Assembly: GCA_002368355.1 (NCBI GenBank)
Contig: AP018281.1
Location: 2,728,001-2,792,000, forward strand
Source of the DNA: Chondrocystis sp. NIES-4102
GTDB lineage: Bacteria > Cyanobacteriota > Cyanobacteriia > Cyanobacteriales > Xenococcaceae
DNA length: 64,000 bases
Reading direction: 5' to 3'
In this document: piece by piece, positions 56,560-64,000 of the stretch
Layout: every line of letters begins with the position of its first letter
Position numbering within the stretch: position 1 is the stretch's first letter
Made by a program: the position numbers and the translations under genes
The notes under the pieces: model-generated
What the model saw: only the letters and a program-made list of their open reading frames with translations
Databases searched by the model: none
Told to the model about the DNA's origin: nothing

Positions 56560-57600
56560 CTATTTTAATTGTAGATTTTTGGGTTTATCAAACATATGGA
56601 CTGTATCTACAAAACGTGCAGTACTAGATTGAGAAGAAATTACCAAACTTTGAGTTCTTGCTCCACCTTTGAAAAAGCGAACACCATTCATTAATGTTCC
56701 TGGAGTAATACCACAAGCAGCAAACAACACTGTTTCACCGCCAGCTAACTCTTCGGCATTATAAACTTTGTCTGGATCCTTGATTCCCATATCGGCTAAA
56801 CGAGCCAAATTACTTTCTTTGCTCTCGCCAATCAAACCAGTTTTAACTATTGCAGGATCGTAAATCAATTGCCCTTGAAAATGTCCGCCTAAGCAACGCA
56901 TAGCAGCAGCAGAAATAACCCCTTCAGGTGCAGCCCCAATTCCCATCAAAGCGTGAATATTTGTACCTGAAAACGCGCAAGAAATGGCAGCAGATACATC
57001 ACCATCACTAATTAGTCTAACTCTTGCTCCCGCTTGACGAATTTCTTTAACCAATTCATCATGGCGAGAACGATCCATTACCACTACTACTAATTCTTCA
57101 ATTGAACGATTTAGACATTCAGCAAGAATTTTAAGGTTTTCGGTAGCGGATTTGTTAATATCTACATGACCCTTAGCTGCTGGAGGTGCTGCTAATTTTT
57201 TCATATAGAAGTCTGGGGCAGCAAATAATCCACCTTTTTCAGATATTGCTAAAACCGCCATTGAACCATTTTGCCCATAGGCAACTAAATTAGTTCCTTC
57301 GCAGGGATCTACTGCAATGTCAATCTCTATAAGCTCATCAGGATTACAATAGTTTTTAGCATCCTCACGAGTACAAATACCGACCTCTTCACCGATATAA
57401 AGCATGGGCGCATCGTCCCTTTCACCTTCACCGATTACAATTCGACCACGCATATTAATTTTATTCATGCGCTCGCGCATCGCTTCTACTGCTACTTCAT
57501 CCGCAGTGTCTTTTTCACCTTTGCCCATCCACTTAGCAGAGGCTATGGCAGCTTGTTCTACTACCTCAATAATTTCTAAACCGAGGGTATTTTCCAGCAA
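56560..57600 (-). CDS. glpX: Class II fructose-1,6-/sedoheptulose-1,7-bisphosphatase
   Basis: 346 residues. Metal-site residues in [37 protein letters not shown] and [17 protein letters not shown] are intact. In cyanobacteria this class II enzyme dephosphorylates both FBP and SBP in the Calvin cycle. The pairing with hemA downstream is common in the phylum. Starts near ATG 57600 with GGGAGG before it. Confidence 0.93.
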   Translation of the reverse strand: MLENTLGLEIIEVVEQAAIASAKWMGKGEKDTADEVAVEAMRERMNKINMRGRIVIGEGERDDAPMLYIGEEVGICTREDAKNYCNPDELIEIDIAVDPCEGTNLVAYGQNGSMAVLAISEKGGLFAAPDFYMKKLAAPPAAKGHVDINKSATENLKILAECLNRSIEELVVVVMDRSRHDELVKEIRQAGARVRLISDGDVSAAISCAFSGTNIHALMGIGAAPEGVISAAAMRCLGGHFQGQLIYDPAIVKTGLIGESKESNLARLADMGIKDPDKVYNAEELAGGETVLFAACGITPGTLMNGVRFFKGGARTQSLVISSQSSTARFVDTVHMFDKPKNLQLK

Positions 57601-58062
57601 GGTTTTCCTCCCTTATTGCTTATACTTAAATTTTTTTTCAAAAGCGATGCCCACTCAAGTCAAAAGTCTACCAGAGAGAGGTATCCCTCCGATGTTTATT
57701 AAGTTTTAATAAGCCCTGACACATGGCGCAGCGTTTATTGAAATATCTTATTAGCTTGTAAATTACAGTAATTAAGATTTAAATACGACTTTTAAAAAAT
57801 AATGAGCTTTTCGCTATCAAGTAGGTATTTTATTATATTCTGTGGCAATAAAAGCTATAAATTATAGGGATTAGTATCCTAATGGACTCCTAGATTTTAT
57901 TTAAATTATATTCGTGGTTCGCTGCGCCCATATAATACATACTACTAGTATGCGACTCGTTAAGCTGTAATCATTATTAATAAAACATTTAGTTCCCATA
58001 GTAGTTGTGGGATAAAAGTTAAGCTAAAAATAAATAAATTTCGACTCTAATAATTAAAATAC
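57601..58062. other. Intergenic region upstream of glpX and the small peptide gene
   Basis: About 460 AT-rich bases between divergent genes. A short TAGGGAT...ATCCTA palindrome occurs at 57865-57881 and a repeat-like GGTTCGCTGCGCCC at about 57916-57929. No longer ORF. Confidence 0.4.
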
Positions 58063-58158
58063 ATGAACTCTCACGAACTTCTAACTCTAGTTATTCTTCT
58101 TAGTCCTGGTATGGCTCTGTCATTTTTGATTATGTTAACTTTCGCTAAAGGCGGTTAA
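58063..58158 (+). CDS. Small single-helix membrane peptide (31 aa)
   Basis: ATG at 58063, stop TAA at 58156-58158. The product has one membrane helix (LLTLVILLSPGMALSFLIMLTF) between a short N-terminus (MNSHE) and a KGG tail. Size and build are those of the small subunits of thylakoid complexes, but it does not match PsbX, Psb30, PsaM, PetL or PetN as I remember them. It is too short for ordinary gene finding and deserves a family search. Confidence 0.5.
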   Translation: MNSHELLTLVILLSPGMALSFLIMLTFAKGG

Positions 58159-58281
58159 TTATAATAATTAAATCCAAGATTAAATTGACACAGAGAAATG
58201 TCAGTCTTAAACCTGATTAATGACTGTGAAAATAAACTACATAAGATAATATTAATCCTGCCTTGATTGAGTAGGAATTAT

Positions 58282-58641
58282 TTAAGAATCTGGCGAATCG
58301 TCAGTTAGGGAAGGATTAACAACAGATGTAGAATCTGCTAAACTTTCTTCCAAATCTTTCCTTTTTTCCATCTGACAGAGAAAATAACCCGTCATCATTG
58401 CCGAAGCTAGTAAATGTGCTAGGTTTTCGCGATCTGTCGTCACTTTGACGTTAAAATCTCCCGACGGCAGCATTCCAACTAAACCCTGTACATTTTGGGA
58501 AATTATTTGCTTGACATCATTGCTAGCAGAGCGAGCTATTTGCGCCAAAACTTCTGGATGTTGCTGACGCAGATATTGCATCAAAGTATTGTAATTTTGT
58601 TCCTGTGCTTCAGAATTTAAAAAATCAAAGTTAAATATCAT
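58282..58641 (-). CDS. DUF760 protein
   Basis: 119 residues. NYNTLMQYLRQQHPEVLAQIA near the N-terminus and VQGLVGMLP...TTDRENLAHLLASAMMTGYFL in the middle are typical of DUF760, found in cyanobacteria and chloroplasts. In plants DUF760 proteins have been linked to regulated protein turnover; no bacterial role is established. It is the last gene of the ftsQ-to-DUF760 row, about 85 bases after scpB. Confidence 0.8.
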   Translation of the reverse strand: MIFNFDFLNSEAQEQNYNTLMQYLRQQHPEVLAQIARSASNDVKQIISQNVQGLVGMLPSGDFNVKVTTDRENLAHLLASAMMTGYFLCQMEKRKDLEESLADSTSVVNPSLTDDSPDS

Positions 58642-58727
58642 TCATCACCCAATTTATTGATAAACATTGCTTCTACTTTGACACAATTATGGTGACAATC
58701 GCTAGTCAAAGATAGGGAAAAAAACAG

Positions 58728-59228
58728 CTAGGACATAGCTATATTACTAGTTTCAAAGTATTGATGAAATTTATTAGTAACCTCTAGCCAGCAGGAGCGA
58801 CCATCAGTTTGTTCACGTTTACGAATAAAACCTAATTTTACCAGTTCAGCTACTTGTTGATAAGCACTGCTACCACGTAAATCAATTAATTCAGTTTGTA
58901 AAATAGGGTTTTTTAAAGCAACCGCAGCTAAGGTACGTAATGCCCCTTTACCTAATTCTGCTGGTACTAATTCTCTTAGAAGATATTCATATTCTGTTTT
59001 CAGTTGTAAAGTGTAACCTGCTTCAGTTTCAACTATTTCTAAAGCCGTGTCACGGTGAGCATAATCATTCATCAATTCGAGTAAAGCATCGGTGATTAAA
59101 TCTCGCTCTTGCTCGGATATTTTAGTAGTTTCGCAAGTTTGCTGCTGAAGAATTAAAAATATTTCCTCTTTTGAAAGTGGTCTAGCTTTAATATAAAAAA
59201 TTGCCTCTATTTTACTCGCCAATCTCAT
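58728..59228 (-). CDS. scpB: Segregation and condensation protein B
   Basis: 166 residues, the typical short ScpB. Two winged-helix units are readable: LASKIEAIFYIKARPLSKEEI and LAAVALKNPILQTELIDLRG with YQQVAELVKLGFIRKR. It binds the ScpA kleisin of the SMC complex that compacts and separates chromosomes. Neither scpA nor smc is in the window. It lies 38 bases downstream of thiD on the same strand. Confidence 0.9.
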   Translation of the reverse strand: MRLASKIEAIFYIKARPLSKEEIFLILQQQTCETTKISEQERDLITDALLELMNDYAHRDTALEIVETEAGYTLQLKTEYEYLLRELVPAELGKGALRTLAAVALKNPILQTELIDLRGSSAYQQVAELVKLGFIRKREQTDGRSCWLEVTNKFHQYFETSNIAMS

Positions 59229-59266
59229 ATTATTTAAGTAATTTTTAAAAGTTTTGAAAATGTGTT

Positions 59267-60073
59267 TTAACTTTGATTTTTTAACAAAGGGAAAAAATGA
59301 CCGACTGGGCCGTTGCCCTTGCCAATATCGAGAGAGTATTCTAAAGCCGTAGTAACGTATTGTTTAGCAGCGACAACTGCCGTCCATAAATCTTTACCCA
59401 AAGCCAAGTTGGCACAAATTGCTGCTGAGAGAGTACAACCTGTGCCGTGGGTATTTTTTGTGTTGATAATTTTGGTAGATAAAAATCTAACTTCGCTGCC
59501 GTCGTACCAAATATCTACTCCTCGATCGCTACCTAATAACCCTCCTCCCTTAACTAAAATTACCTGATTTCCTAAGCTTTTATAAATGGCGATCGCAGCT
59601 TTTTGTAATTCTGTTAAATTATTGATCTCCATACCACTTAAAATTTGGGCTTCATAGCGATTAGGGGTAATAATCAACCCTTGAGGTAGCAGTAATTTTT
59701 TCAGCATGGCGATCGCAGAATCATCAATTAATTGAACTCCTGTACGGCTAACCATGACAGGATCGATTACCAATTGTTTCGAGCCTAATTTTTCTATTTG
59801 TTGAGCAACTGCCGTAATAATTGCTTGATTATACAACATACCTGTTTTTACCGCTTGAATTGGCAAATCGGCAGCTACGGTTTCAACTTGAGCAATAACA
59901 GTTTCGACGCTAACTGCTTCTACTAGACTCACTCCCACAGTATTTTGTGCTGTTATACAAGTAATAGCACTAGCCCCGTGAACACAATGCATTGCAAAAG
60001 TTCGTAAATCTGCCTGAACTCCTGCTCCTCCACCGCTATCTGAACCAGCAATAGTTAAAGCTACTTGAGTCAT
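59267..60073 (-). CDS. thiD: Hydroxymethylpyrimidine/phosphomethylpyrimidine kinase
   Basis: 268 residues. AGSDSGGGAGVQADLRTF near the N-terminus, KTGMLYN, DPVMVSRTG, ITPNRYEA and the C-terminal KNTHGTGCTLSAAI (ATP and anion hole) are all present. It phosphorylates HMP and HMP-P in thiamine synthesis. It is 14 bases downstream of ftsZ, so both may share a transcript. Confidence 0.95.
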   Translation of the reverse strand: MTQVALTIAGSDSGGGAGVQADLRTFAMHCVHGASAITCITAQNTVGVSLVEAVSVETVIAQVETVAADLPIQAVKTGMLYNQAIITAVAQQIEKLGSKQLVIDPVMVSRTGVQLIDDSAIAMLKKLLLPQGLIITPNRYEAQILSGMEINNLTELQKAAIAIYKSLGNQVILVKGGGLLGSDRGVDIWYDGSEVRFLSTKIINTKNTHGTGCTLSAAICANLALGKDLWTAVVAAKQYVTTALEYSLDIGKGNGPVGHFFPLLKNQS

Positions 60074-60087
60074 AGGTTATTTCGAGA

Positions 60088-61353
60088 TTAATTTTTAGGA
60101 AAACGCCGTCTTTGTAAAAAATCTGGTATCTCAATACGAGAGCGATCGGTTTGATTAATTTTACTTTTTTCTGGTTGGGGAACATTAGCTATTGTCGGAA
60201 ACACATGGCGTGATTCTATTTGAGGCTCTTCTAATTCCACCCCTGTTGAAGTTTCACTGTCAAAACCTGTGGCAATTACGGTAATTCTGACTTCTCCGTC
60301 CATATTCTCATCAATTACCGCACCAAAAATAATATTGGCATCTTCATCAACCACTTCATAAATACTATCAGCAGCAGCATTAACCTCATGAAGTGTGAGA
60401 TCATAGCCCCCTGTAATATTAATTACTACTCCCTTAGCTCCATGAATAGAAGCCTCTAACAAAGGAGAAGAAACAGCAGCAACGGCAGCCTCTCTAGCAC
60501 GGGATTTACCTGAACCTATCCCAATACCCATTAATGCTGATCCTGCATCTGCCATAATAGCGCGTACATCCGCAAAGTCCACGTTAATTAAACCAGGAAT
60601 TGTAATAATGTCGGAAATCCCTTGTACACCTTGACGCAAAATATCATCTGCTACACCAAACGCCTCTTGCACTGGGGTTTCTGGCGAAATTACCGTAAGC
60701 AACTGATTATTCGGAATAACAATTAAAGTATCTACTCGACTACGAAAAGCTTCTATCCCTGTTTCAGCTTGTTTGGTACGTCTTCTACCTTCAAATGTAA
60801 AAGGACGAGTTACCACCCCAACAGTTAAGCATCCCATTTCTTTGGCTACTTCTGCTGCAATTGGTGCTGCCCCTGTACCAGTGCCTCCTCCCATACCTGC
60901 GGTGATAAACACTAAATCTGTATTTTCTAGGGCATGAGCTAGTTCATCGCGAGATTCTTCTGCTGCTTTTTGACCTATAGCAGGATTTCCGCCTGCACCC
61001 AACCCTCTAGTAATTTTTTGTCCAATTTGTAACTTTTGGGGAGCTTGGGCATGATTTAGGGCTTGAGCATCGGTATTTATTGCCCAAAATTCAATTCCTG
61101 TAACCTGACTTTCGATCATGCGGTTAACTGCATTGCAACCACCGCCACCGACTCCCATTACTTTGATTTTGGCGACATTACTAGGCACTATTTTATTACT
61201 CCTGATTTCTTCTTTGGGAATTTGTGAATTGTTACTACTTCTAAAAGGTATCCCAACTCCACTACCAAAAGAACTATTTCCTAAAGCTAAGGGTAACTCA
61301 GAGTTATAGTTAATTTCATTATTGATACGAACGAGTTTTTTTTCTAAAGACAT
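60088..61353 (-). CDS. ftsZ: Cell division protein FtsZ
   Basis: 421 residues. The GTP-binding [11 protein letters not shown] (about 70) and [10 protein letters not shown] tubulin signature (about 156), the T7 loop [11 protein letters not shown], and a C-terminal conserved peptide ([12 protein letters not shown]) that binds division partners are present. An N-terminal extension of about 60 residues, common in cyanobacteria, precedes the GTPase. It forms the division ring. It follows ftsQ on the same strand after 230 bases. Confidence 0.97.
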   Translation of the reverse strand: MSLEKKLVRINNEINYNSELPLALGNSSFGSGVGIPFRSSNNSQIPKEEIRSNKIVPSNVAKIKVMGVGGGGCNAVNRMIESQVTGIEFWAINTDAQALNHAQAPQKLQIGQKITRGLGAGGNPAIGQKAAEESRDELAHALENTDLVFITAGMGGGTGTGAAPIAAEVAKEMGCLTVGVVTRPFTFEGRRRTKQAETGIEAFRSRVDTLIVIPNNQLLTVISPETPVQEAFGVADDILRQGVQGISDIITIPGLINVDFADVRAIMADAGSALMGIGIGSGKSRAREAAVAAVSSPLLEASIHGAKGVVINITGGYDLTLHEVNAAADSIYEVVDEDANIIFGAVIDENMDGEVRITVIATGFDSETSTGVELEEPQIESRHVFPTIANVPQPEKSKINQTDRSRIEIPDFLQRRRFPKN

Positions 61354-61584
61354 GGGCGCACATTTATAGTTTCCGCTTATAGTTTTCTTATTTACAATTT
61401 GTTAGAGGCAGCTAGGCTCAATTTATTATCATCTAAGTAATTTAATCCGTATAAAATATTAAAGTTTTCGTAATTATTAAACACATAAATTTAACCATCC
61501 TCCAAAAATTCACTGAATAACTTATTGAACCAGTAGCAGATCTAAGGGGAAATACGCAATAAAAGTCATTTTCTATCTTTAGTA

Positions 61585-62355
61585 TTAGTACTTTTGAATT
61601 ATATTCAAATTAGGATTACTTAAATCTATGTAAGCAATTTTGCTATTGTCAACATAACTAGGCAAATTTTGAAGTTTTAGCATGATTTTAAATTGTTTTT
61701 CTAGTTGTGATAAATCAGAGCCTAAAAATACTTTTCCTATCTTGGTATATAAATATAAATTGCTATTTTCATCCCATTGCACTGTGGTTATTTTCAGTTC
61801 TGGGTGTAAAGATATTAGCTGATATATACTTTTCCAATGATCTTGATGGCGAGATTGATAATTAAGTACTTGCAGTTTGGGTAAGGCAGAATTTACATTT
61901 ATATTTTCATAGAATTGTTGATCAATCCATTGACCATCAATAGCTAAAAAACCTATTTTTTCTTGATATGTAGCTATAGCTACAGGTTTCTTTTCTTGTA
62001 GTGAAATAATTAAATGAGGCGGAATTATTTGCTTCGTAATATTAACAGTTTCAATTGAAGGAATTAATTGAATTTTTCTAGTTAGATTTAAGCCATTTAC
62101 CAACCAAATGAATTGAGGGTAGTCAAAACTCAAAGCAGTATAAATAGTTCTTTTGCCAACTAATTTTTCACCATTAATTTGGATTTGACTAGGATATTTA
62201 ATTTGCCAATAAGGTAAAGTAGGGAGTAAACAAAGACAGATAGCAGAGGTAATTAGTAAGCAAGTGCGCCACAAACTAATTCGAGCCAACCGTCGATCTT
62301 GAATGTCAACCAAAGTCAATTTGTATTTAAGTTTTGGTGGTGGAAACGCGCTCAT
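61585..62355 (-). CDS. ftsQ: Cell division protein FtsQ/DivIB
   Basis: 256 residues. A membrane helix at about 30-48 (CLLITSAICLCLLPTLPYW), then a POTRA-like domain (QIQINGEKLVGKRTIYTAL) and a beta domain ending ...YIDLSNPNLNI. The position upstream of ftsZ is the usual one in cyanobacteria. It links early and late division proteins in the periplasm. Confidence 0.85.
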   Translation of the reverse strand: MSAFPPPKLKYKLTLVDIQDRRLARISLWRTCLLITSAICLCLLPTLPYWQIKYPSQIQINGEKLVGKRTIYTALSFDYPQFIWLVNGLNLTRKIQLIPSIETVNITKQIIPPHLIISLQEKKPVAIATYQEKIGFLAIDGQWIDQQFYENINVNSALPKLQVLNYQSRHQDHWKSIYQLISLHPELKITTVQWDENSNLYLYTKIGKVFLGSDLSQLEKQFKIMLKLQNLPSYVDNSKIAYIDLSNPNLNIIQKY

Positions 62356-62552
62356 AATGTCAATTATGTTGATTAGGCTGTCGTGGGAATAAAGAATATA
62401 ACCATAACCTATAAAATCAGATTAACTTTTTTATAATATTCATTGTGCTTACATCACTAGCTAAAAAAGTCGCCTATGCTAGATTAAACTTTAACTATAA
62501 GATTTTATTTCCGTCTTGAGTATCGACAAGATTTATTATATTTTTTAAGTTT

Positions 62553-63848
62553 ATGGCAAGTAAAAAGAAAGGGTTGGTTTTGGGGGCAACTGCTATAGCT
62601 TTATCTACAGTAGCAGTTACTGGGGCTGGAATTCATTTATCTCAAAGTCAAGCTTTAATTCAAAATGGTCCAAAGGAAACGGTAGACGAAGTATGGCAAA
62701 TCATTAACTATCAGTATGTTGATGATGATTTTAACCATCATGACTGGTCAAAGATTCGTCAAAAGTATGTAAAGGATGCCAATTATAGCAACAAAGAAGA
62801 TGCTTATAAAGCAATTCGCCAGATGCTAAACCAACTGGGAGATCCTTATACAAGATTTATGAACCCAGAAGAATTTCAGAATATGCGAATTGATACTTCA
62901 GGAGAATTAACTGGAGTTGGAATTCAAATTGCTAAGGATGAAAAAACCGACAGGTTAATAGTAATTGCTCCTATTGAAGACAGTCCTGCTTTTGAGGCTG
63001 GTATTTTGGCTCAAGACATAATTTTAAAAATTGATAATCAAGATACTAAAGGAATGGATGTTAATGATGCTGTCAAACTCATTCGAGGTGAAAGAGGAAC
63101 ACAAGTTAATTTGACCATTAAGCGTAATGAAGATCAACAGGAATATACAATTGTCAGGGAACAAATTGCCATTCATCCTGTTAGAGCTTTTGTCAGGGAT
63201 ACTAATATTGGTAAAGTAGGTTACATTCGCCTGACTACCTTTAATGAACACGCTGCTGAGGACATGAAAAAAGCGATCAAAGACCAAGAGAAAGCCAATG
63301 TAGTAGGTTATGTTTTGGATTTACGCTCTAACCCAGGTGGATTATTATACTCAAGTATTAATATTGCGCGGATGTGGCTTGATGAAGGTGTAATTGTCTC
63401 TACAGTAGATCGTCAAGGAATTAGCGATCGCTCTATCGCTAAGAATAAAGCCCTAACTGATAAACCTTTGGTAGTTTTAGTCAATGAAGGCTCGGCTAGT
63501 GCTAGTGAGATCCTCTCAGGTGCTTTACAAGATAATAAGCGAGCTACTTTACTGGGAACTAAAACTTTTGGTAAGGGTTTGGTTCAGTCGGTACGTCCTC
63601 TAAGAGATGGTTCTGGGTTAGCAGTTACTATTGCTAAATATTTAACTCCTAGTGGCAAGGATATTAACAAAGCAGGTATTGCTCCCGATATAGTTATCAA
63701 GCTTAGTGAAGAACAGTTAAAAGAACTTTATGGGGGTGATAGTTCCGCTTTGGGTACAAGCAAAGATCCACAGTTTACTAAAGCAATTGATGTTTTGAAT
63801 GAAAATATTCAAGCACAGCAAGGCTCTGAGCCTCAAGCAGCTAAATAA
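62553..63848 (+). CDS. ctpA: C-terminal processing peptidase (S41)
   Basis: 431 residues. N-terminal signal or anchor (about 5-30), a PDZ domain (about 105-190, with GELTGVGIQIAKDE and VIAPIEDSPAFEAGI), and the S41 protease core with catalytic Ser in NEGSASASEIL and Lys in TKTFGKGLVQSV. Cyanobacterial Ctp proteases trim the C-terminus of the D1 protein of photosystem II; which paralogue this is (CtpA, B or C) cannot be fixed by eye. It diverges from ftsQ. Confidence 0.88.
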   Translation: MASKKKGLVLGATAIALSTVAVTGAGIHLSQSQALIQNGPKETVDEVWQIINYQYVDDDFNHHDWSKIRQKYVKDANYSNKEDAYKAIRQMLNQLGDPYTRFMNPEEFQNMRIDTSGELTGVGIQIAKDEKTDRLIVIAPIEDSPAFEAGILAQDIILKIDNQDTKGMDVNDAVKLIRGERGTQVNLTIKRNEDQQEYTIVREQIAIHPVRAFVRDTNIGKVGYIRLTTFNEHAAEDMKKAIKDQEKANVVGYVLDLRSNPGGLLYSSINIARMWLDEGVIVSTVDRQGISDRSIAKNKALTDKPLVVLVNEGSASASEILSGALQDNKRATLLGTKTFGKGLVQSVRPLRDGSGLAVTIAKYLTPSGKDINKAGIAPDIVIKLSEEQLKELYGGDSSALGTSKDPQFTKAIDVLNENIQAQQGSEPQAAK

Positions 63849-63891
63849 TTCTTCTCTTTGCTCGTTATATTGTTAATTCCCTTAAAAAATC

Positions 63892-63918
63892 AGGGGTTTG
63901 ATTATCTTATCTACCCCT
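63892..63918. terminator. Hairpin between convergent genes
   Basis: AGGGGT (63892-63897) pairs with ACCCCT (63913-63918), followed by AAATTTT. It separates ctpA and the partial minus-strand gene. Confidence 0.5.
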
Positions 63919-63952
63919 AAATTTTAAATAATAATATTACCAGTATAAAAGT

Positions 63953-64000
63953 TTATTCTAAGTCTTTACGACCAGGGTTACGGGCGGGATCGCTAGATAA
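63953..64000 (-). CDS. C-terminal end of a minus-strand gene
   Basis: The frame reads from the window edge LSSDPARNPGRKDLE to a stop at 63953-63955. Only 15 residues are visible, too few for a family call. It is supported by the convergent layout with a terminator-like hairpin before it. Confidence 0.4.
   Translation of the reverse strand, partial: LSSDPARNPGRKDLE

Overview
The window comes from a cyanobacterium. HIP1 octamers (GCGATCGC) occur throughout and the DNA is AT-rich. The core genes are typical of cyanobacteria: an ftsQ-ftsZ-thiD-scpB-DUF760 row, glpX (FBPase/SBPase) followed by hemA, pntA/pntB, a DUF4079 protein, a DUF155 protein, and heptanucleotide tandem repeats. Gene style would fit a coccoid or baeocyte-forming lineage, but I cannot name the genus.

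Layout. 1-5600 is chromosomal core (dehydrogenase end, metallophosphoesterase, LapA-like protein, aroK-argB, DUF155 protein). 5770-9713 is one large gene for a DUF4347/beta-helix/RTX-repeat secreted protein, split after codon 17 by an IS200/IS605 element (5821-7742). 9733-9902 holds a possible Yfr2-type small RNA. 9931-19582 carries tyrA, pntAB, a DUF29 gene, acs, a DUF4079 gene and a decayed dGTPase gene.

20167-48890 is a 28.7 kb integrative element inserted in a tRNA-Pro(GGG) gene. It is bounded by 47-bp direct repeats of the tRNA 3' part, with a tyrosine integrase beside the intact tRNA. Its cargo, left to right, is as follows. (a) A putative defence block: a Swt1-HEPN/DUF499 ATPase, a VapBC pair, a DUF1156 DNA methyltransferase, a DUF4365 protein and a SNF2 helicase with a C-terminal DUF3883 domain. 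This set recalls type 3 BREX but has no PglZ, BrxA, BrxF or BrxL. (b) A mobilisation block: TraK/TraL/TraM-like genes diverging from a MOBF relaxase and a coupling ATPase, with no mating-pore genes. (c) An uncharacterised pair: an XRE-pentapeptide-repeat protein and a protein with an internal repeat. (d) A replication block: an HTH protein, a winged-helix protein and a DnaB-type helicase, the last broken by a second, almost identical IS copy. (e) A candidate toxin-antitoxin pair with an ADP-ribosyltransferase-like toxin. (f) The integrase. The element therefore looks like a mobilisable, formerly replicating defence island that borrows a conjugation pore from elsewhere.

48845-48918 is the tRNA. 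49325-50278 is a graveyard of kinase and exported-protein fragments. 50734 to the end is core again: receiver-like protein, tldD, miaA, a TIGR03943 protein, hemA, glpX, a small membrane peptide, DUF760, scpB, thiD, ftsZ, ftsQ and ctpA.

All calls come from reading the sequence and remembered family features. No database search was run.
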